Notes: generated from the sequence alone by a model not told the origin. A stretch of DNA of 64,000 nt from Halomicronema sp. CCY15110 (GCF_016888165.1 NZ_JACSWC010000433.1:62001-126000); one strand, 5' to 3'. Positions 43,359 to 55,233 are shown, counted from the stretch's first letter. Numbers and translations are program-made.

Positions 43359-43909
43359 AATTGACGGGAAAAGTATTATTAACGGGCCTCGCGGGCGGTG
43401 TCGCTGCACTATTGGGCCAGGCGTCAGGGGCGATCGCTGCGGAAAAAATTGTGCTGACTTACGGCCCGATTTCGATGCAAGTGCCCATCACTGAGTTGGA
43501 AGACTTGGCGGCCACGGGCGAGCCTTCTGGACAATTAGAGCAACTACTGAAACTGGCTAACCAGGAACCGGCATCAGTGCAAACCACCTTAACGGATCCC
43601 GTGCCGGTTAATCTCACGGTGCTTGATTTTGCGCTGAACTCGCTGCCAGGGGAATGGGCGCTGGATCAGGTGGGGGAAATTATTCACCCCGCGTCCGGGG
43701 CGGGCAGTCGCCAGGCCTTGCGTTCTGCCATCATTGCTTCCGCCGCTGACGATAACGAAATTACGCTGCTAGAAGTCATGCAGGCTTATCCCACGCCAGA
43801 GTTGATGGTGCGGGGCGATCGCCTGCTCGAAACCTACAACCAGCTTTACGACATTTTGGAGCCGTTAGAAGCCCTAGCCGACATCTTCGAAACCGACATC
43901 CTGCGCTAG
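43355..43909 (+). CDS. Exported DUF1400-type protein
   Basis: A 184-aa exported protein. A signal peptide (KVLLTGLAGGVAALLGQASGAIAA) is followed by a domain of the DUF1400 type: EKIVLTYGPISMQVPITELEDLAATGE, and later EWALDQVGEIIHPASGAGSRQALRSAIIASAADDNEITLLEVM. In other cyanobacteria this domain occurs alone or before an alpha/beta hydrolase. Here no hydrolase part is present. It overlaps the CxC gene by 4 nt, so it is the last gene of the operon. Confidence 0.75.
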   Translation: MKLTGKVLLTGLAGGVAALLGQASGAIAAEKIVLTYGPISMQVPITELEDLAATGEPSGQLEQLLKLANQEPASVQTTLTDPVPVNLTVLDFALNSLPGEWALDQVGEIIHPASGAGSRQALRSAIIASAADDNEITLLEVMQAYPTPELMVRGDRLLETYNQLYDILEPLEALADIFETDILR

Positions 43910-44228
43910 TACTGCTCGGCGTAACTGCGCATACCTTTAACCCCTCACCCTAAATCCCCCTCCCGAGGGGCGAGGGACTTTCGACCCGGCTCCCTTTCTC
44001 CCAGAGGGCGAAGGCTGCTGCGTACACACATCTCGATGGCTCCCTCAAAATGCGGCATTGGCCCCCCTTTATTCCCCCAATTCTGGGGGGAGACCCGAAT
44101 TCAAAGTCCCCCAAACTTGGGGGATTTAGGGGGCTGAATCGCTGGCAAGTCATGACGGATAACTTGTGTATACGTAGTAGCTGGAAGAGGGGAATGGGGG
44201 ATAAGGGTGAATTGGTGTCCGTTGAGTA
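43910..44228. repeat. Spacer with two dispersed-repeat type elements
   Basis: At 43940-43980 runs of CCCCTCACCCTAAATCCCCC are followed by TCCCGAGGGGCGAGGGAC. At about 44060-44135 a near-palindromic element occurs: GCCCCCCTTTATTCCCCC opposite GGGGGATTTAGGGGGC. Both resemble repeats scattered through the spacers of many cyanobacterial genomes. No gene is seen. Confidence 0.55.
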
Positions 44229-44966
44229 CTAGCTTTCAGGTCGCTTCTGAACGGAATCTCGGGGCAGCAGCACGTCAGCCACTTCGGGAAATTGCTGGCG
44301 CATACAGTCGTCGCAAACACCGTGGGTAAAGTTCACATCGCCGTGGGCTGCCATAAATCGCTCGACTGTGAGCCAAAAGCCCTCATCATTGCGAATGCCT
44401 TTGCAATAAGAGCAAATGGGAATCAGCCCCTCCATAAGCTTGAGCTTTTGTAGGGAATCGGCCAGTTGTGCTGAGGTGCGCTTGAGTTCTAACTGCATGA
44501 CGACCTGGCGGGCCAAAGCTTCGAGCGTTTTGAGCTGCTGGGGCGAGAGCTGACGCGGCTGATGATCAATCACACACAGAGTGCCGATCGCGACGCCAGA
44601 TGGGGTCACTAATGGCACGCCCGCGTAAAATCGAATGTTGGGAGCACAAGTCACCAATTGATTGTCGACAAACCGCTCGTCCAATAAGGCATCGGGAATC
44701 ACCAAGGTCTCGGGTTGGGCGATCGCATGGGCACAAAACGATACGTCCCGACTCGTTTCGCTAACGGCTAACCCGACTTTCGACTTAAACCACTGGCGAT
44801 GTTCTTCTACCAGGCTGATCAGGGCGATCGGCACATCACAAATAAATGCAGCCAGCGCTGTGATGTCATCGTAGGCCTGTTCCGCCGGGGTATCTAAAAT
44901 TTGGTACTGCCGGAGAGCTTCGAGTCGTTTCGCTTCCTGCGTGAGAACTGGTGGCTTCATCGTCAC
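44229..44966 (-). CDS. GAF-domain protein with a Cys-rich C-terminal domain
   Basis: A 245-aa soluble protein. A GAF domain (about residues 20-165) has AYDDITALAAFICDVPIALISLVEE, RDVSFCAHAIAQ and IRFYAGVPLVTPSGVAIGTLCVID. A C-terminal stretch (about 185-230) has IPICSYCKGIRNDEGFWLTVERFM, and THGVCDDCMRQQFPE, a CxxC...CxxC pattern found at the end of many sensor proteins and likely to bind a metal. GAF domains bind small molecules or cofactors; no ligand can be read here. It has no adjacent histidine kinase partner. Confidence 0.85.
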   Translation of the reverse strand: MTMKPPVLTQEAKRLEALRQYQILDTPAEQAYDDITALAAFICDVPIALISLVEEHRQWFKSKVGLAVSETSRDVSFCAHAIAQPETLVIPDALLDERFVDNQLVTCAPNIRFYAGVPLVTPSGVAIGTLCVIDHQPRQLSPQQLKTLEALARQVVMQLELKRTSAQLADSLQKLKLMEGLIPICSYCKGIRNDEGFWLTVERFMAAHGDVNFTHGVCDDCMRQQFPEVADVLLPRDSVQKRPES

Positions 44967-45127
44967 GACTCCACGTTTAAAATCATTGTCTCATTCTAGA
45001 AATCCCACCTGGTATCCCTGACCGGTGAACGTAAAAGTTGACAGTGCTTAATGTGCAGCCGTCATTCTCGTCACAATAACCTGGTTGAATAAATCTATCC
45101 CCCTACCCTCGATAGGAGATGAGATCT

Positions 45128-45625
45128 ATGCAATTCCGGCGATCGCTCCTCTGGGCCATCCCCTTTAGCGTGTTAACCAGTTTTGGTGCGGCGGCTCTGG
45201 CCACCACCCTTGAACTCGACGTTTTGCCCACCCTCGACGCCCCCTTGGATAGCTGTCCCCCTCAACTGATTGCCCACGAAACCCGGCGTCCTTACGTGGA
45301 AGGCAGTTATGCCTGGGATGGCATGATCAAACTGCGGGATATCGCGACCGCCGTCCGCGTCGCTACGACTGACCCCTTCAGCATCACCTGGGTCGCCACC
45401 CTCAAGCCAGAGTTTCGCAACTGCGAAGGCTCGGCCATCATCAACCGCATTGATGACGAACCTTACGCCGGTCACGCCTACTTGCAAGTGCAGCTGGCCG
45501 ACGGTGAAGTGACCGCGACCCTTGACATGACCGGCATCCCCGATGCCAACGGCTACACCTCAACGCTGCTGTTTGGGGGACTCCGGGAAGGCAACCCCCG
45601 CTGGACGTGGGGGGGCTCCGATTAG
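45128..45625 (+). CDS. Exported hypothetical protein
   Basis: A 165-aa secreted protein. A signal peptide (FRRSLLWAIPFSVLTSFGAAALA) precedes a mature chain with two Cys (in LDSCPPQL and FRNCEGSA) that could form a disulfide, and motifs YVEGSYAWDGMIKLRDIATAVRVA. The family is not recognised. The ribosome-binding site AGGAG ends 9 nt before the ATG at 45128 and directly abuts the ATG at 45119, so the former is favoured. It stands alone. Confidence 0.68.
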   Translation: MQFRRSLLWAIPFSVLTSFGAAALATTLELDVLPTLDAPLDSCPPQLIAHETRRPYVEGSYAWDGMIKLRDIATAVRVATTDPFSITWVATLKPEFRNCEGSAIINRIDDEPYAGHAYLQVQLADGEVTATLDMTGIPDANGYTSTLLFGGLREGNPRWTWGGSD

Positions 45626-45906
45626 TGTGAGCTCCGTGATCGGCGATCGCCCGCTTAGATTAACCCAGGCCTCACCACCTCACCATCGTTTCTGGAGGTT
45701 GAGCTAAAACGACCCGATATTTCTGGGACAGTGTCGTAAGTTGAATCAGCCTCCCGCGTGGAAGCATGTCGTTAAATGGCAGATTTCCCCTGACCTGATA
45801 GTGATCAACGTTCACTGTGAGGCGATCGCACATTGGCTACAAAGTGTTTCCGCATCACCAGCAACGATGGGTAAAAGTCCTTTGCTAAGTTGACTCCGAA
45901 AAATTT

Positions 45907-47577
45907 GTGCGACCCCGATATTCCGTCTTACCGAAAGAAAGCGTCTCTATACTCACGCGCGATTGCGTCCGCTTAGATGCCGACGTTTATCGTCCTGACG
46001 CGGCGGGCAAATTCCCGGTATTGCTGATGCGGCAGCCCTATGGCCGCGCGATCGCCTCGACGGTCGTCTATGCGCACCCTAGTTGGTACGCCGCCCACGG
46101 GTTCATCGTCGTCATCCAAGATGTGCGGGGGCGCGGCACCTCCGAAGGTGAGTTTCAGCTCTTTGCCCACGAGGTCAACGACGGGTTTGACACGGTGGAA
46201 TGGGCGGCTCATTTGCCGGGCAGCAATGGTCGGGTGGGCATGTATGGCTTTTCCTACCAGGGCATGACCCAGTTATTCGCGGCCCAGGCCCACCCCAAAG
46301 CGTTGAGAGCGATCGCCCCCGCCATGGTGGGCTATCACCCCGGTGAAGATTGGGCCTACGAAAATGGCGCTTTGCTGCTCCAAGCGGGGGTGGGGTGGGC
46401 CATCCAACTCGCGGCGGAAACGGCTCGCCGCCAGGGCGATCAAGTCGCGTTTCAGGCGCTGTACCAAGCGTCGCGACAGTTGCCTGTGCATGACGCGAAC
46501 CCCGCTTGCCCCGAGGTGCTCCAGCGCTATGCCCCCGACTCATTTTTTCACGACTGGCGACAGCACCCGCCGGATGCGCCCTACTGGCAAAGCATCACGC
46601 CTCAACTCCAGGCCGTTGACCTGCCGATGTTACACATTGGCGGCTGGTTTGATCCGTATCTGCGGGGCGACGTGCGACTGTATCAGGAAATGGCGGCCCG
46701 CAGTCAGTTTCCCCAACCGCTGTGGATTGGGCCTTGGGGCCATTTGCCCTGGAGCCAACAGGTCGGGGGACGCAATTTTGGTACTGCGGCCAATAGCCCT
46801 ATCGATCGCCTCCAAATCCAGTGGTTTGCCCACTGGCTCCGGGACGAACCGGCGCAACTACTCAACCAACCCCCGGTTAATTTTTTTGAGATGGGTCACA
46901 ATCGCTGGCGAGCTTTTGACCACTGGCCCGAGGGCGATCTCCAGTGCTGGCACTTCTCCAGTAGCGGGCTCGCCGCCATGCACAGTGGCGATGGCAAACT
47001 CCTCCAGGTAACAGTGCCTTTAGTCGATGCGTCCCCCGCCTCGGCCACGGCGACGCCCAGCATCGACACTTGGGTCCACGATCCGTGGCGACCAGTGCCC
47101 TCCCAAGGGGGCCATGCGGCGTTACCGGCAGGGTCGTTTAATCGCGCCGCGATCGATGGTCGCAGCGATGTGCTCACTTACACCTCTGATCCATTGCCCC
47201 AAACCTTGGCCGTAGCGGGGCATGGGGAAATCAGCCTATATTGCCAGTGCGATCGCCCCAGCTTTGACCTCAGCCTCACCCTGTCAGAAGTGCGACCCGA
47301 TGGCACTGTGTATAACTTGACCCAGGGATATGGTCGTTTCACTGGTCCCCCCAACGTTTGGCAAACTCACCGGGTGAAATTACAGCCCACCTGTTTTAGC
47401 TGTGCTCCCGGGCAGGCGTTACGGGTCAGTATCAGCGCCGCGAGTTTTCCGGCCTATACCGTCAACCTCGGCGGGGCGATCGCCCATCCCGACTCATCCC
47501 TTATCGACGCCCAAATCATTACCCTCAGCGTCAACTGTAATCACCCCCAGTCCTACCTTTTGTTGACCAGTGGCTGA
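45907..47577 (+). CDS. CocE/NonD-type hydrolase
   Basis: A 556-aa protein of the X-Pro dipeptidyl-peptidase/cocaine-esterase family. The N-terminal alpha/beta-hydrolase has RQPYGRAIAS, VVIQDVRGRGTSEGEF and the nucleophile elbow GMYGFSYQGM (Ser116). Later segments LHIGGWFDPYLRGD and the C-terminal jellyroll-like part (about residues 385-556, with YTSDPLPQTLAVAGHGEISL) are typical. It may be an esterase or a peptidase. The start is GTG at 45907. No partner gene suggests the substrate. Confidence 0.9.
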   Translation: MRPRYSVLPKESVSILTRDCVRLDADVYRPDAAGKFPVLLMRQPYGRAIASTVVYAHPSWYAAHGFIVVIQDVRGRGTSEGEFQLFAHEVNDGFDTVEWAAHLPGSNGRVGMYGFSYQGMTQLFAAQAHPKALRAIAPAMVGYHPGEDWAYENGALLLQAGVGWAIQLAAETARRQGDQVAFQALYQASRQLPVHDANPACPEVLQRYAPDSFFHDWRQHPPDAPYWQSITPQLQAVDLPMLHIGGWFDPYLRGDVRLYQEMAARSQFPQPLWIGPWGHLPWSQQVGGRNFGTAANSPIDRLQIQWFAHWLRDEPAQLLNQPPVNFFEMGHNRWRAFDHWPEGDLQCWHFSSSGLAAMHSGDGKLLQVTVPLVDASPASATATPSIDTWVHDPWRPVPSQGGHAALPAGSFNRAAIDGRSDVLTYTSDPLPQTLAVAGHGEISLYCQCDRPSFDLSLTLSEVRPDGTVYNLTQGYGRFTGPPNVWQTHRVKLQPTCFSCAPGQALRVSISAASFPAYTVNLGGAIAHPDSSLIDAQIITLSVNCNHPQSYLLLTSG

Positions 47578-47603
47578 GCCCTAAATGGAGCAATCCAGTG
47601 TCT

Positions 47604-49538
47604 TTAAATCGAGCGATGCTGGACAGCTTTCGGAATGGTGATTTTGAACGTTGTGCCCTCATCAGGGCTCGACTCGCAAATCAGTTCTCCCCGATGTTTT
47701 TCAGTAATAATCTGATAGCTAATGGGCATGCCCATACCGGTACCTTTGCCAACAATTTTTGTCGTGAAGAAAGGGTCGAAGACTTTCTGCTGAGTCTGGG
47801 CTGACATCCCAACGCCGTTGTCCGTGATGGTAATCAGAATGCTGTCCGAACCGGTCAAGCTGGTTTCGATAGAAATTTGTCCTTGGTAGTTTGTATCGCT
47901 GGCTGAATTCGACTCATACTTTTCTTCGATGGCATCAATCGCATTTGCCAGAATATTCATGAAGACTTGATTGAGCTGACCGGCATAACATTCGATTAAG
48001 GGCAGCTCGCCATACAACTTAGCGACTTTAATGGCCGATCGATGACCGTTTTCCTTAAGACGGTTAGTGAGGATTACTAAGGTACTATCAATTCCCTCGT
48101 GAATATTGACATCTTTGACTTCCGACTCATCTAGTCGAGAAAAAGTCCGCAGCGACATGACAATCTGGCGAATGCGATCGGCCCCGACATCGATTGATCC
48201 TAATAGCTTGGGCAAATCCTGTTCCATGAAATCCAGATCGATGGCGTTAATCTCATCGGTGATTTTGGCAGGCGGTTCAGGATAATGCTCACGATAGAGT
48301 TCTAAAAGGCTAAACAGATCGTGAACGTAATCTTTGGCGGGCTGAATATTGCCATAGATAAAGTTGACCGGATTATTGATTTCGTGGGCGACCCCTGCAA
48401 CCAATTGTCCTAAACCCGACATCTTCTCAGTTTGCACGAGCTGTAGCTGGGTCGTTTTAAGTTCGTGAATTGCCGACTGTAGATTTTGTTCTGCCTGTTT
48501 GCGATCGTTGATTTCGAGATCGAGCTCGTGATTGCGTTTTTCTAAGGTTTGATGAGTCCTGATATAGTCCAAAATTAAGCCCGTTAAAGGGACTAAATAG
48601 GCCATGATTTTGAGAAAGTGAGCAATGTTGAAGTGGTTATCAAATAAGGCGGTCGAACCAAATGCCATGTGGGCTTGAGTGGCAATGTTGGGGATGGTGC
48701 TGATCACCAAGGCATGGGAGAAAAGATTGGGATTCTGACGATAAAACTGGGGATAAATCCAGATGCCGGCAATCACGAATAAAACTAGCGGCAGCACATC
48801 CCAAGGTCTGGTAATCAAGGCATCGGGAAACATCGTCGTCGGCAAACTGGCACTAGTGGCACAAATGTGGATAATGCCGTAAGCCAAGAGCCCAAAAGTT
48901 GCGCTGACCACCGTGACAAAGATCGTGTTGCCTTGCCATTTCCGATGGGTTGAGCCTACGAAAAACAGACTCACACCGATGATAGTTAAGGCCGCATTCG
49001 AGAGGCGACAAAGCGCCCAGGTGAAGGCAATCAAGTTCTGGTTGCTGGCCACTGCGTCGATCAGGCGGTCAGCAGCCAGGGTGTGAAACGCATCCATCAA
49101 TCCCGCGCAGAGTAGGGCCACCCCAATCACGGGGGTGGTCACATCATGCTTGATGTTGAAGTGGGCAAAGGCCAAGATGACCGTGAAAATAGCGGCGCAG
49201 AAAGCACTCCACTCCAGAATGGTGTGGGTATAGCTGCCCTCCATGGCCCGGTGTAGGGCGTCAGTGGCGGCCTCTGGGGCAAGTTGCGCTGTTGTGGCTA
49301 AATCGAGGGCCACTGTGGCTGAGCTGAAATCTACCCCCAGCTGGTTAAGGGAGAACGGCAGAATGCAGACCAGAACAATGGCGATGATCAGCCATCGCGG
49401 TAGTTCGGAAGTGCTTGCTGACCGGGCTTGGGCGATCGCCCCGAATGGAGTCATGTTCCCAAACGGCAGTGTGATCCCTGGTTGGATGTTGAGCCATCGA
49501 TGGGGAATGCCATGCTGGACTCGGTCTTCATTGCTCAT
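47604..49538 (-). CDS. Membrane sensor histidine kinase
   Basis: A 644-aa kinase. The first about 325 residues hold seven or eight hydrophobic segments and resemble the MASE3-type integral sensor. A coiled-coil linker (about 327-370) follows. The kinase core has GQLVAGVAHEINNPVNF with His385, then NQVFMNILANAIDAI, ITDNGVGM and GKGTGMGMPISYQIITEKHRG. The motif GVAHEINNP is typical of complex, often orphan kinases. There is no adjacent response regulator. The predicted signal is membrane-borne but unknown. Confidence 0.88.
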   Translation of the reverse strand: MSNEDRVQHGIPHRWLNIQPGITLPFGNMTPFGAIAQARSASTSELPRWLIIAIVLVCILPFSLNQLGVDFSSATVALDLATTAQLAPEAATDALHRAMEGSYTHTILEWSAFCAAIFTVILAFAHFNIKHDVTTPVIGVALLCAGLMDAFHTLAADRLIDAVASNQNLIAFTWALCRLSNAALTIIGVSLFFVGSTHRKWQGNTIFVTVVSATFGLLAYGIIHICATSASLPTTMFPDALITRPWDVLPLVLFVIAGIWIYPQFYRQNPNLFSHALVISTIPNIATQAHMAFGSTALFDNHFNIAHFLKIMAYLVPLTGLILDYIRTHQTLEKRNHELDLEINDRKQAEQNLQSAIHELKTTQLQLVQTEKMSGLGQLVAGVAHEINNPVNFIYGNIQPAKDYVHDLFSLLELYREHYPEPPAKITDEINAIDLDFMEQDLPKLLGSIDVGADRIRQIVMSLRTFSRLDESEVKDVNIHEGIDSTLVILTNRLKENGHRSAIKVAKLYGELPLIECYAGQLNQVFMNILANAIDAIEEKYESNSASDTNYQGQISIETSLTGSDSILITITDNGVGMSAQTQQKVFDPFFTTKIVGKGTGMGMPISYQIITEKHRGELICESSPDEGTTFKITIPKAVQHRSI

Positions 49539-49926
49539 GGCTTGGCGACTTCAGACAATAACTACCCTAGATTTCCCGATCATGGTGGCGATCCACCGGA
49601 AATCGTCAGGTAGCAAAAGTTGCGAACACCGGCAATTTCAATCAGGTGAAATCAGGGGCTGGCGATGGGTGACATAACCATGCTGACAGCGCTAGTCGTT
49701 GAGGTCGCAGCATGGCTCCCAGCCTTGGCCCCGACGGGTGGCGGCTGACCCACCCTCGTTCGCTTCAGCTCACCGCCGTTTGAGGTATGCCAAGGCGTGG
49801 TGGGCATGATTCGGTCCGTCCACGGTCTTGGGGCCAGCAGCAATTACCGAACTGACTGTAGAGAGGGGAAGCCTAACCTCTACTATTGAACAGGCAACGA
49901 TATTTCTTTCCCGTTACTTCGGCAAT
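49539..49926. other. Spacer, no gene recognised
   Basis: A 388-bp spacer between the divergent histidine kinase and GH116 genes. I see no RNA gene and no terminator-like hairpin. Promoters for both flanking genes are expected. Confidence 0.5.
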
Positions 49927-52509
49927 ATGGCAGATTCTCCTGGGTCAATTCCTGCTTGTGCTTGGCAACATCCCATTGGTCAAGACTGGGAACATCATTA
50001 CCTCGTGCGCTATGCCAGCAATTTAGATGATGGCCCTTGGCATGGTGCGCCCCTGGGGGGTTTTGGAGCGGGGTGTATTGGGCGATCGCCCCGAGGTGAC
50101 TTTAACCTCTGGCATTTGGATGGCGGGGAACATATCTTTCAAACTTTCCCCGGTTGTCAGTTCAGCGTGTTTGAGCAGAGCGGCGATCGCACCCAAGCCT
50201 ACGCCCTGTGTACTGAAGCGCCGTCAGACAGCTCGCTCAGCACCTGGCAGTGGTATCCCAAAACCATCGGTCAGCGGTCTTCTCAACCCGCCGCCACCGC
50301 TAATGCCGACCCTGACCAAGCCCACACTGGCACTTACCATGCCCTTTACCCCCGCAGTTGGTTTGTTTATCAAAACGTTTTTAATGCTGAGCTGACCTGC
50401 GAACAGCTATCGCCCATTTGGGCTCACAATTATCAGGAAACCAGCTATCCCGTCGCGGTCTTTTTGTGGACGGCGCACAATCCAACCGACCAGCCAATCA
50501 CCCTCAGCATCATGCTGAGCTGGCAAAATATGGTGGGCTGGTTCACCAATACGGAAAAGTCGCCAGAGGTGCTGCAACGCGATGACGGCAGCCCCTACTA
50601 CGATTACGTGCCCGCGCTGGGGCAAAGTGCTGGCAACCACAACCTGTTTGTGCAGACGGGCGATGCGGTCGGCTGCGTCATGAATGGCACCTGGTCGCAA
50701 CTGGGGCGATCGCCCCAGGAGGGGGACGGCAGTTGGGCGATCGCGACTCCCGTACAGACCGACACCGAACTCTTTTTCCACATCCGCTGGAATCCGATTG
50801 GCGACGGCAGTGACCTCTGGCAAAGCTTTGCAACTGACGGTTCGTTGTCGAATGACATGGCGGATCAGCCCGCTGCAGCAGACGAACAGATCGGCTGTGC
50901 GATCGCTCTGAGATTTACCCTGCAACCGGGGGAAACGCGACAGATTCCCCTCACGTTAGCGTGGGACTTACCGGTCACCGAATATGCCGCCGGGGTATCA
51001 GAATTTCGCCGCTACACCGACTTTTTTGGGCGCGAAGGCTGCCATGGATGGGCGATCGCCCGCACTGCGCTGAAGGAATTTCGTCATTGGCAGCAACAGA
51101 TTATTGACTGGCAGCAGCCGATTTTAGACCGTTCGGATTTTTCCGATTGGTTCAAAATGGCGCTCTTTAATGAACTGTATGACCTGACCAGCGGCGGCAC
51201 GCTGTGGACGGCGGCCACGGAAAAAGATCCGGTCGGCCAATTCGCAGTGCTCGAATGTGTAGACTACCGCTGGTACGAGAGTCTCGATGTGCGACTCTAT
51301 GGCGGCTTTGCCACCTTATTGCTCTGGCCCGAGTTAGAAAAAGCCGTGATTCGTGCGTTTGCCCGAGCGATTCCCACTGCGGATGAGCGAACGCGCATTA
51401 TTGGCTACTACTACACTGTCGGCGAGGCGAATCACTACGCCCCGCGCAAGCTCAAGGGGGCCACTCCTCATGATTTGGGAGCCCCCAACGAGCACCCCTT
51501 TGTGCAAACCAATTACACCAGCTATCAAGACTGCAATCAGTGGAAGGATTTATCCAGCGACTTCGTGATTCAGGTTTACCGGGCTTACAAGCTCACGGGT
51601 GAACAGGACACGCAATTTTTGGCCGACTGCTGGCCGGCGGTGACGGAAACGCTGAAGTATCTCAAACGCTTTGACACCGACGGCGATGGCCTGCCCGAAA
51701 ACGGCGGTGCCCCTGACCAAACCTTTGATGACTGGCAGCTTAAGGGCGTGAGTGCTTACTGCGGCGGTCTCTGGATGGCGGCATTGGAAAGCGCGATCGC
51801 GATCGCCACAACCCTCACGGAAGCAGGCATGGCTCCCGGTAATACGCCGATTTTGGCGACCCAGTATCAGCGCTGGCTCGAACAAAGTCGTAATCACTTT
51901 CATCAAAAGCTGTGGAATGGTCAGTACTACCGGCTGGATACAGGTAGCGGCTCTGATGTCGTTATGGCCGATCAACTCTGTGGTCAATTTTGTGCGCGCC
52001 TACTGGGTTTACCCGATTTGGTGGAAGCAGAATATGTGCGATCGGCCCTCGATGCAATCTACGACGCTTGTTTCGTAAAGTTCAACGCCTATGCAGCTCA
52101 GGCCGCCATCCCCCAAACGCAGAAGTTTGCCGGAGCACAGGCAGGCACCTTTCGATCAGCCCAGCCAGAGCAGGCGATCGGGGCTGCTAACGGAGTCTTG
52201 CCCTCCGGTGTGCCAGAAGATCCGGATGGCACCCACCAACTCGAAGTCTGGACGGGGATCAACTTTGGTCTGGCGACTTTCTTTGCTCAAATGAATCAGC
52301 CAGAGCGAGCCTTTGCCATCACCGAAGCGGTCGTTCGGCAAATTTACGCCCACGGACTCCAGTTCCGCACCCCTGAAGCCATCACTGCTTTTGGGACGTT
52401 TCGCGCTTGCCACTACCTACGTCCCCTCGCCATTTGGGGACTCTACGGCATGTTAGTGGAATGGTATCTCCCCCATGATCGACCAGCTGATGCGATGCCT
52501 GAGGGCTAA
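49927..52509 (+). CDS. GH116-family beta-glucosidase (GBA2-like)
   Basis: An 860-aa enzyme related to bacterial and animal GH116 proteins, which cleave beta-glucosides such as glucosylceramide. Visible are AWQHPIGQDWEH, PLGGFGAGCIGRSPRGDFNLWHLDGG in the N-terminal domain, then the LECVDYRWYESLDVRLYGG segment expected to hold the nucleophile Glu, and PDQTFDDWQLKGVSAYCGGLW holding the acid/base Asp. The C-terminal region ends with AITAFGTFRACHYLRPLAIWGLYG. No signal peptide, so it is probably cytoplasmic. The ATG at 49927 is preferred over a TTG at 49828 because the upstream residues are not family-like. Confidence 0.9.
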   Translation: MADSPGSIPACAWQHPIGQDWEHHYLVRYASNLDDGPWHGAPLGGFGAGCIGRSPRGDFNLWHLDGGEHIFQTFPGCQFSVFEQSGDRTQAYALCTEAPSDSSLSTWQWYPKTIGQRSSQPAATANADPDQAHTGTYHALYPRSWFVYQNVFNAELTCEQLSPIWAHNYQETSYPVAVFLWTAHNPTDQPITLSIMLSWQNMVGWFTNTEKSPEVLQRDDGSPYYDYVPALGQSAGNHNLFVQTGDAVGCVMNGTWSQLGRSPQEGDGSWAIATPVQTDTELFFHIRWNPIGDGSDLWQSFATDGSLSNDMADQPAAADEQIGCAIALRFTLQPGETRQIPLTLAWDLPVTEYAAGVSEFRRYTDFFGREGCHGWAIARTALKEFRHWQQQIIDWQQPILDRSDFSDWFKMALFNELYDLTSGGTLWTAATEKDPVGQFAVLECVDYRWYESLDVRLYGGFATLLLWPELEKAVIRAFARAIPTADERTRIIGYYYTVGEANHYAPRKLKGATPHDLGAPNEHPFVQTNYTSYQDCNQWKDLSSDFVIQVYRAYKLTGEQDTQFLADCWPAVTETLKYLKRFDTDGDGLPENGGAPDQTFDDWQLKGVSAYCGGLWMAALESAIAIATTLTEAGMAPGNTPILATQYQRWLEQSRNHFHQKLWNGQYYRLDTGSGSDVVMADQLCGQFCARLLGLPDLVEAEYVRSALDAIYDACFVKFNAYAAQAAIPQTQKFAGAQAGTFRSAQPEQAIGAANGVLPSGVPEDPDGTHQLEVWTGINFGLATFFAQMNQPERAFAITEAVVRQIYAHGLQFRTPEAITAFGTFRACHYLRPLAIWGLYGMLVEWYLPHDRPADAMPEG

Positions 52510-52571
52510 TGGCCGAGTCGAGATACCCGCGATCGCCACACCTTTCTATCCAGCGCACTTAGAGATGGCCC

Positions 52572-52616
52572 AAAAAAGACAATAGCCATGGCCTACACTT
52601 TCGAGACCATAGCTAT
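52572..52616 (-). terminator. Terminator of the ATP synthase operon
   Basis: On the minus strand ATAGCTATGG pairs with CCATGGCTAT (52607-52616 with 52582-52591, one mismatch) and is followed by TGTC and six T's. It lies about 30 nt after the gamma subunit stop and ends the operon. Confidence 0.8.
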
Positions 52617-52644
52617 GAATTTACAATCAGCTTAGATTTTGTCC

Positions 52645-53592
52645 TTAGTTCAGTGCTTCTGCACCACCCACGATTTCCAGGATTTCCTGAGTAATAGCAG
52701 CCTGACGCGCTTTGTTGTAATCCAAAGTCAGGGACTTCACCAAATCACTAGCATTGTCACTAGCATTATTCATGGCGGTCATGCGAGCCGCTAGCTCACT
52801 AGCCGCAGCTTCCTGCAACGCTCGCAAAATCTGATTGCTAAAGTACAGCGGCAGCAACGCATCCAGAATTTGCACCGGATCTTGCTCAAACAGCATATCC
52901 TTCGGAAAAGTGCGATCGCCGACAGCCACCTTCTCACGGGCGACGTCAATGCGACCACTGCGAGTAATCAGTCGGAAGATTTCGTCGTCGTCTGCTTCTA
53001 AACCCTGGGGATCAAGGGGCAGTAGCGTTTGAACGACCGGCCGAGAACTGACCAGAGAAACGAACTTCGTATACACCAGTTCAACTCGATCAACAGTGCC
53101 CGACAAAAATAGGGACAAAAGCTGATCCGCAATTTGAGCTGCCTCGTCCGCAGTGGGAATTTGCTCTAACTCAGTGAACTTAGAGTCGATGGGCCGATCT
53201 CGACGACTAAAATACTGAACGGCTTTACGTCCCACCAAAATATAGGTGTACTCAATATTGCTGGCCGTCAGCTCTTTCGCCCGGTTTTCGGCACGCCGAA
53301 TCACATTACCGTTGTAGCCCCCGCACAAGCCGCGATCGCCGGAAATCACCAGCAACGCGACCTTTTCCACCGGACGTTCCTGCAGCAAAGGCAAATCAAC
53401 GTCTTCAAACTTGAGCCTTATTTGCAAACCATGCAAGACCTGCGCCAAGCGATCAGCAAACGGGCGAGTCGCAATCACCTGCTCCTGTGCCCGCCGCACT
53501 TTAGCAGTAGCGACCAGACGCATCGCTTCCGTAATCTTGCGAGTATTTTTAACTGACTTAATGCGATCTCGAATTGCTTTTAGGTTAGCCAT
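52645..53592 (-). CDS. atpG: ATP synthase gamma subunit
   Basis: A 315-aa central-stalk subunit (called atpC in cyanobacterial literature). It carries [33 protein letters not shown] at the N-terminus, [21 protein letters not shown] and the C-terminal [45 protein letters not shown]. The chain is longer than the E. coli protein because of the cyanobacterial/plastid insert near residues 190-220. The frame extends to 53631, but MANLKAIRD at 53592 is the family start. It is last in the operon. Confidence 0.97.
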   Translation of the reverse strand: MANLKAIRDRIKSVKNTRKITEAMRLVATAKVRRAQEQVIATRPFADRLAQVLHGLQIRLKFEDVDLPLLQERPVEKVALLVISGDRGLCGGYNGNVIRRAENRAKELTASNIEYTYILVGRKAVQYFSRRDRPIDSKFTELEQIPTADEAAQIADQLLSLFLSGTVDRVELVYTKFVSLVSSRPVVQTLLPLDPQGLEADDDEIFRLITRSGRIDVAREKVAVGDRTFPKDMLFEQDPVQILDALLPLYFSNQILRALQEAAASELAARMTAMNNASDNASDLVKSLTLDYNKARQAAITQEILEIVGGAEALN

Positions 53593-53667
53593 TCCTCTAC
53601 CTTCCCAACCAACGAAGCATCCGATGACCAACTAAGAAGTATAGCCACCAGATGCCAATCTACAACT

Positions 53668-55233
<1,566 letters not shown>

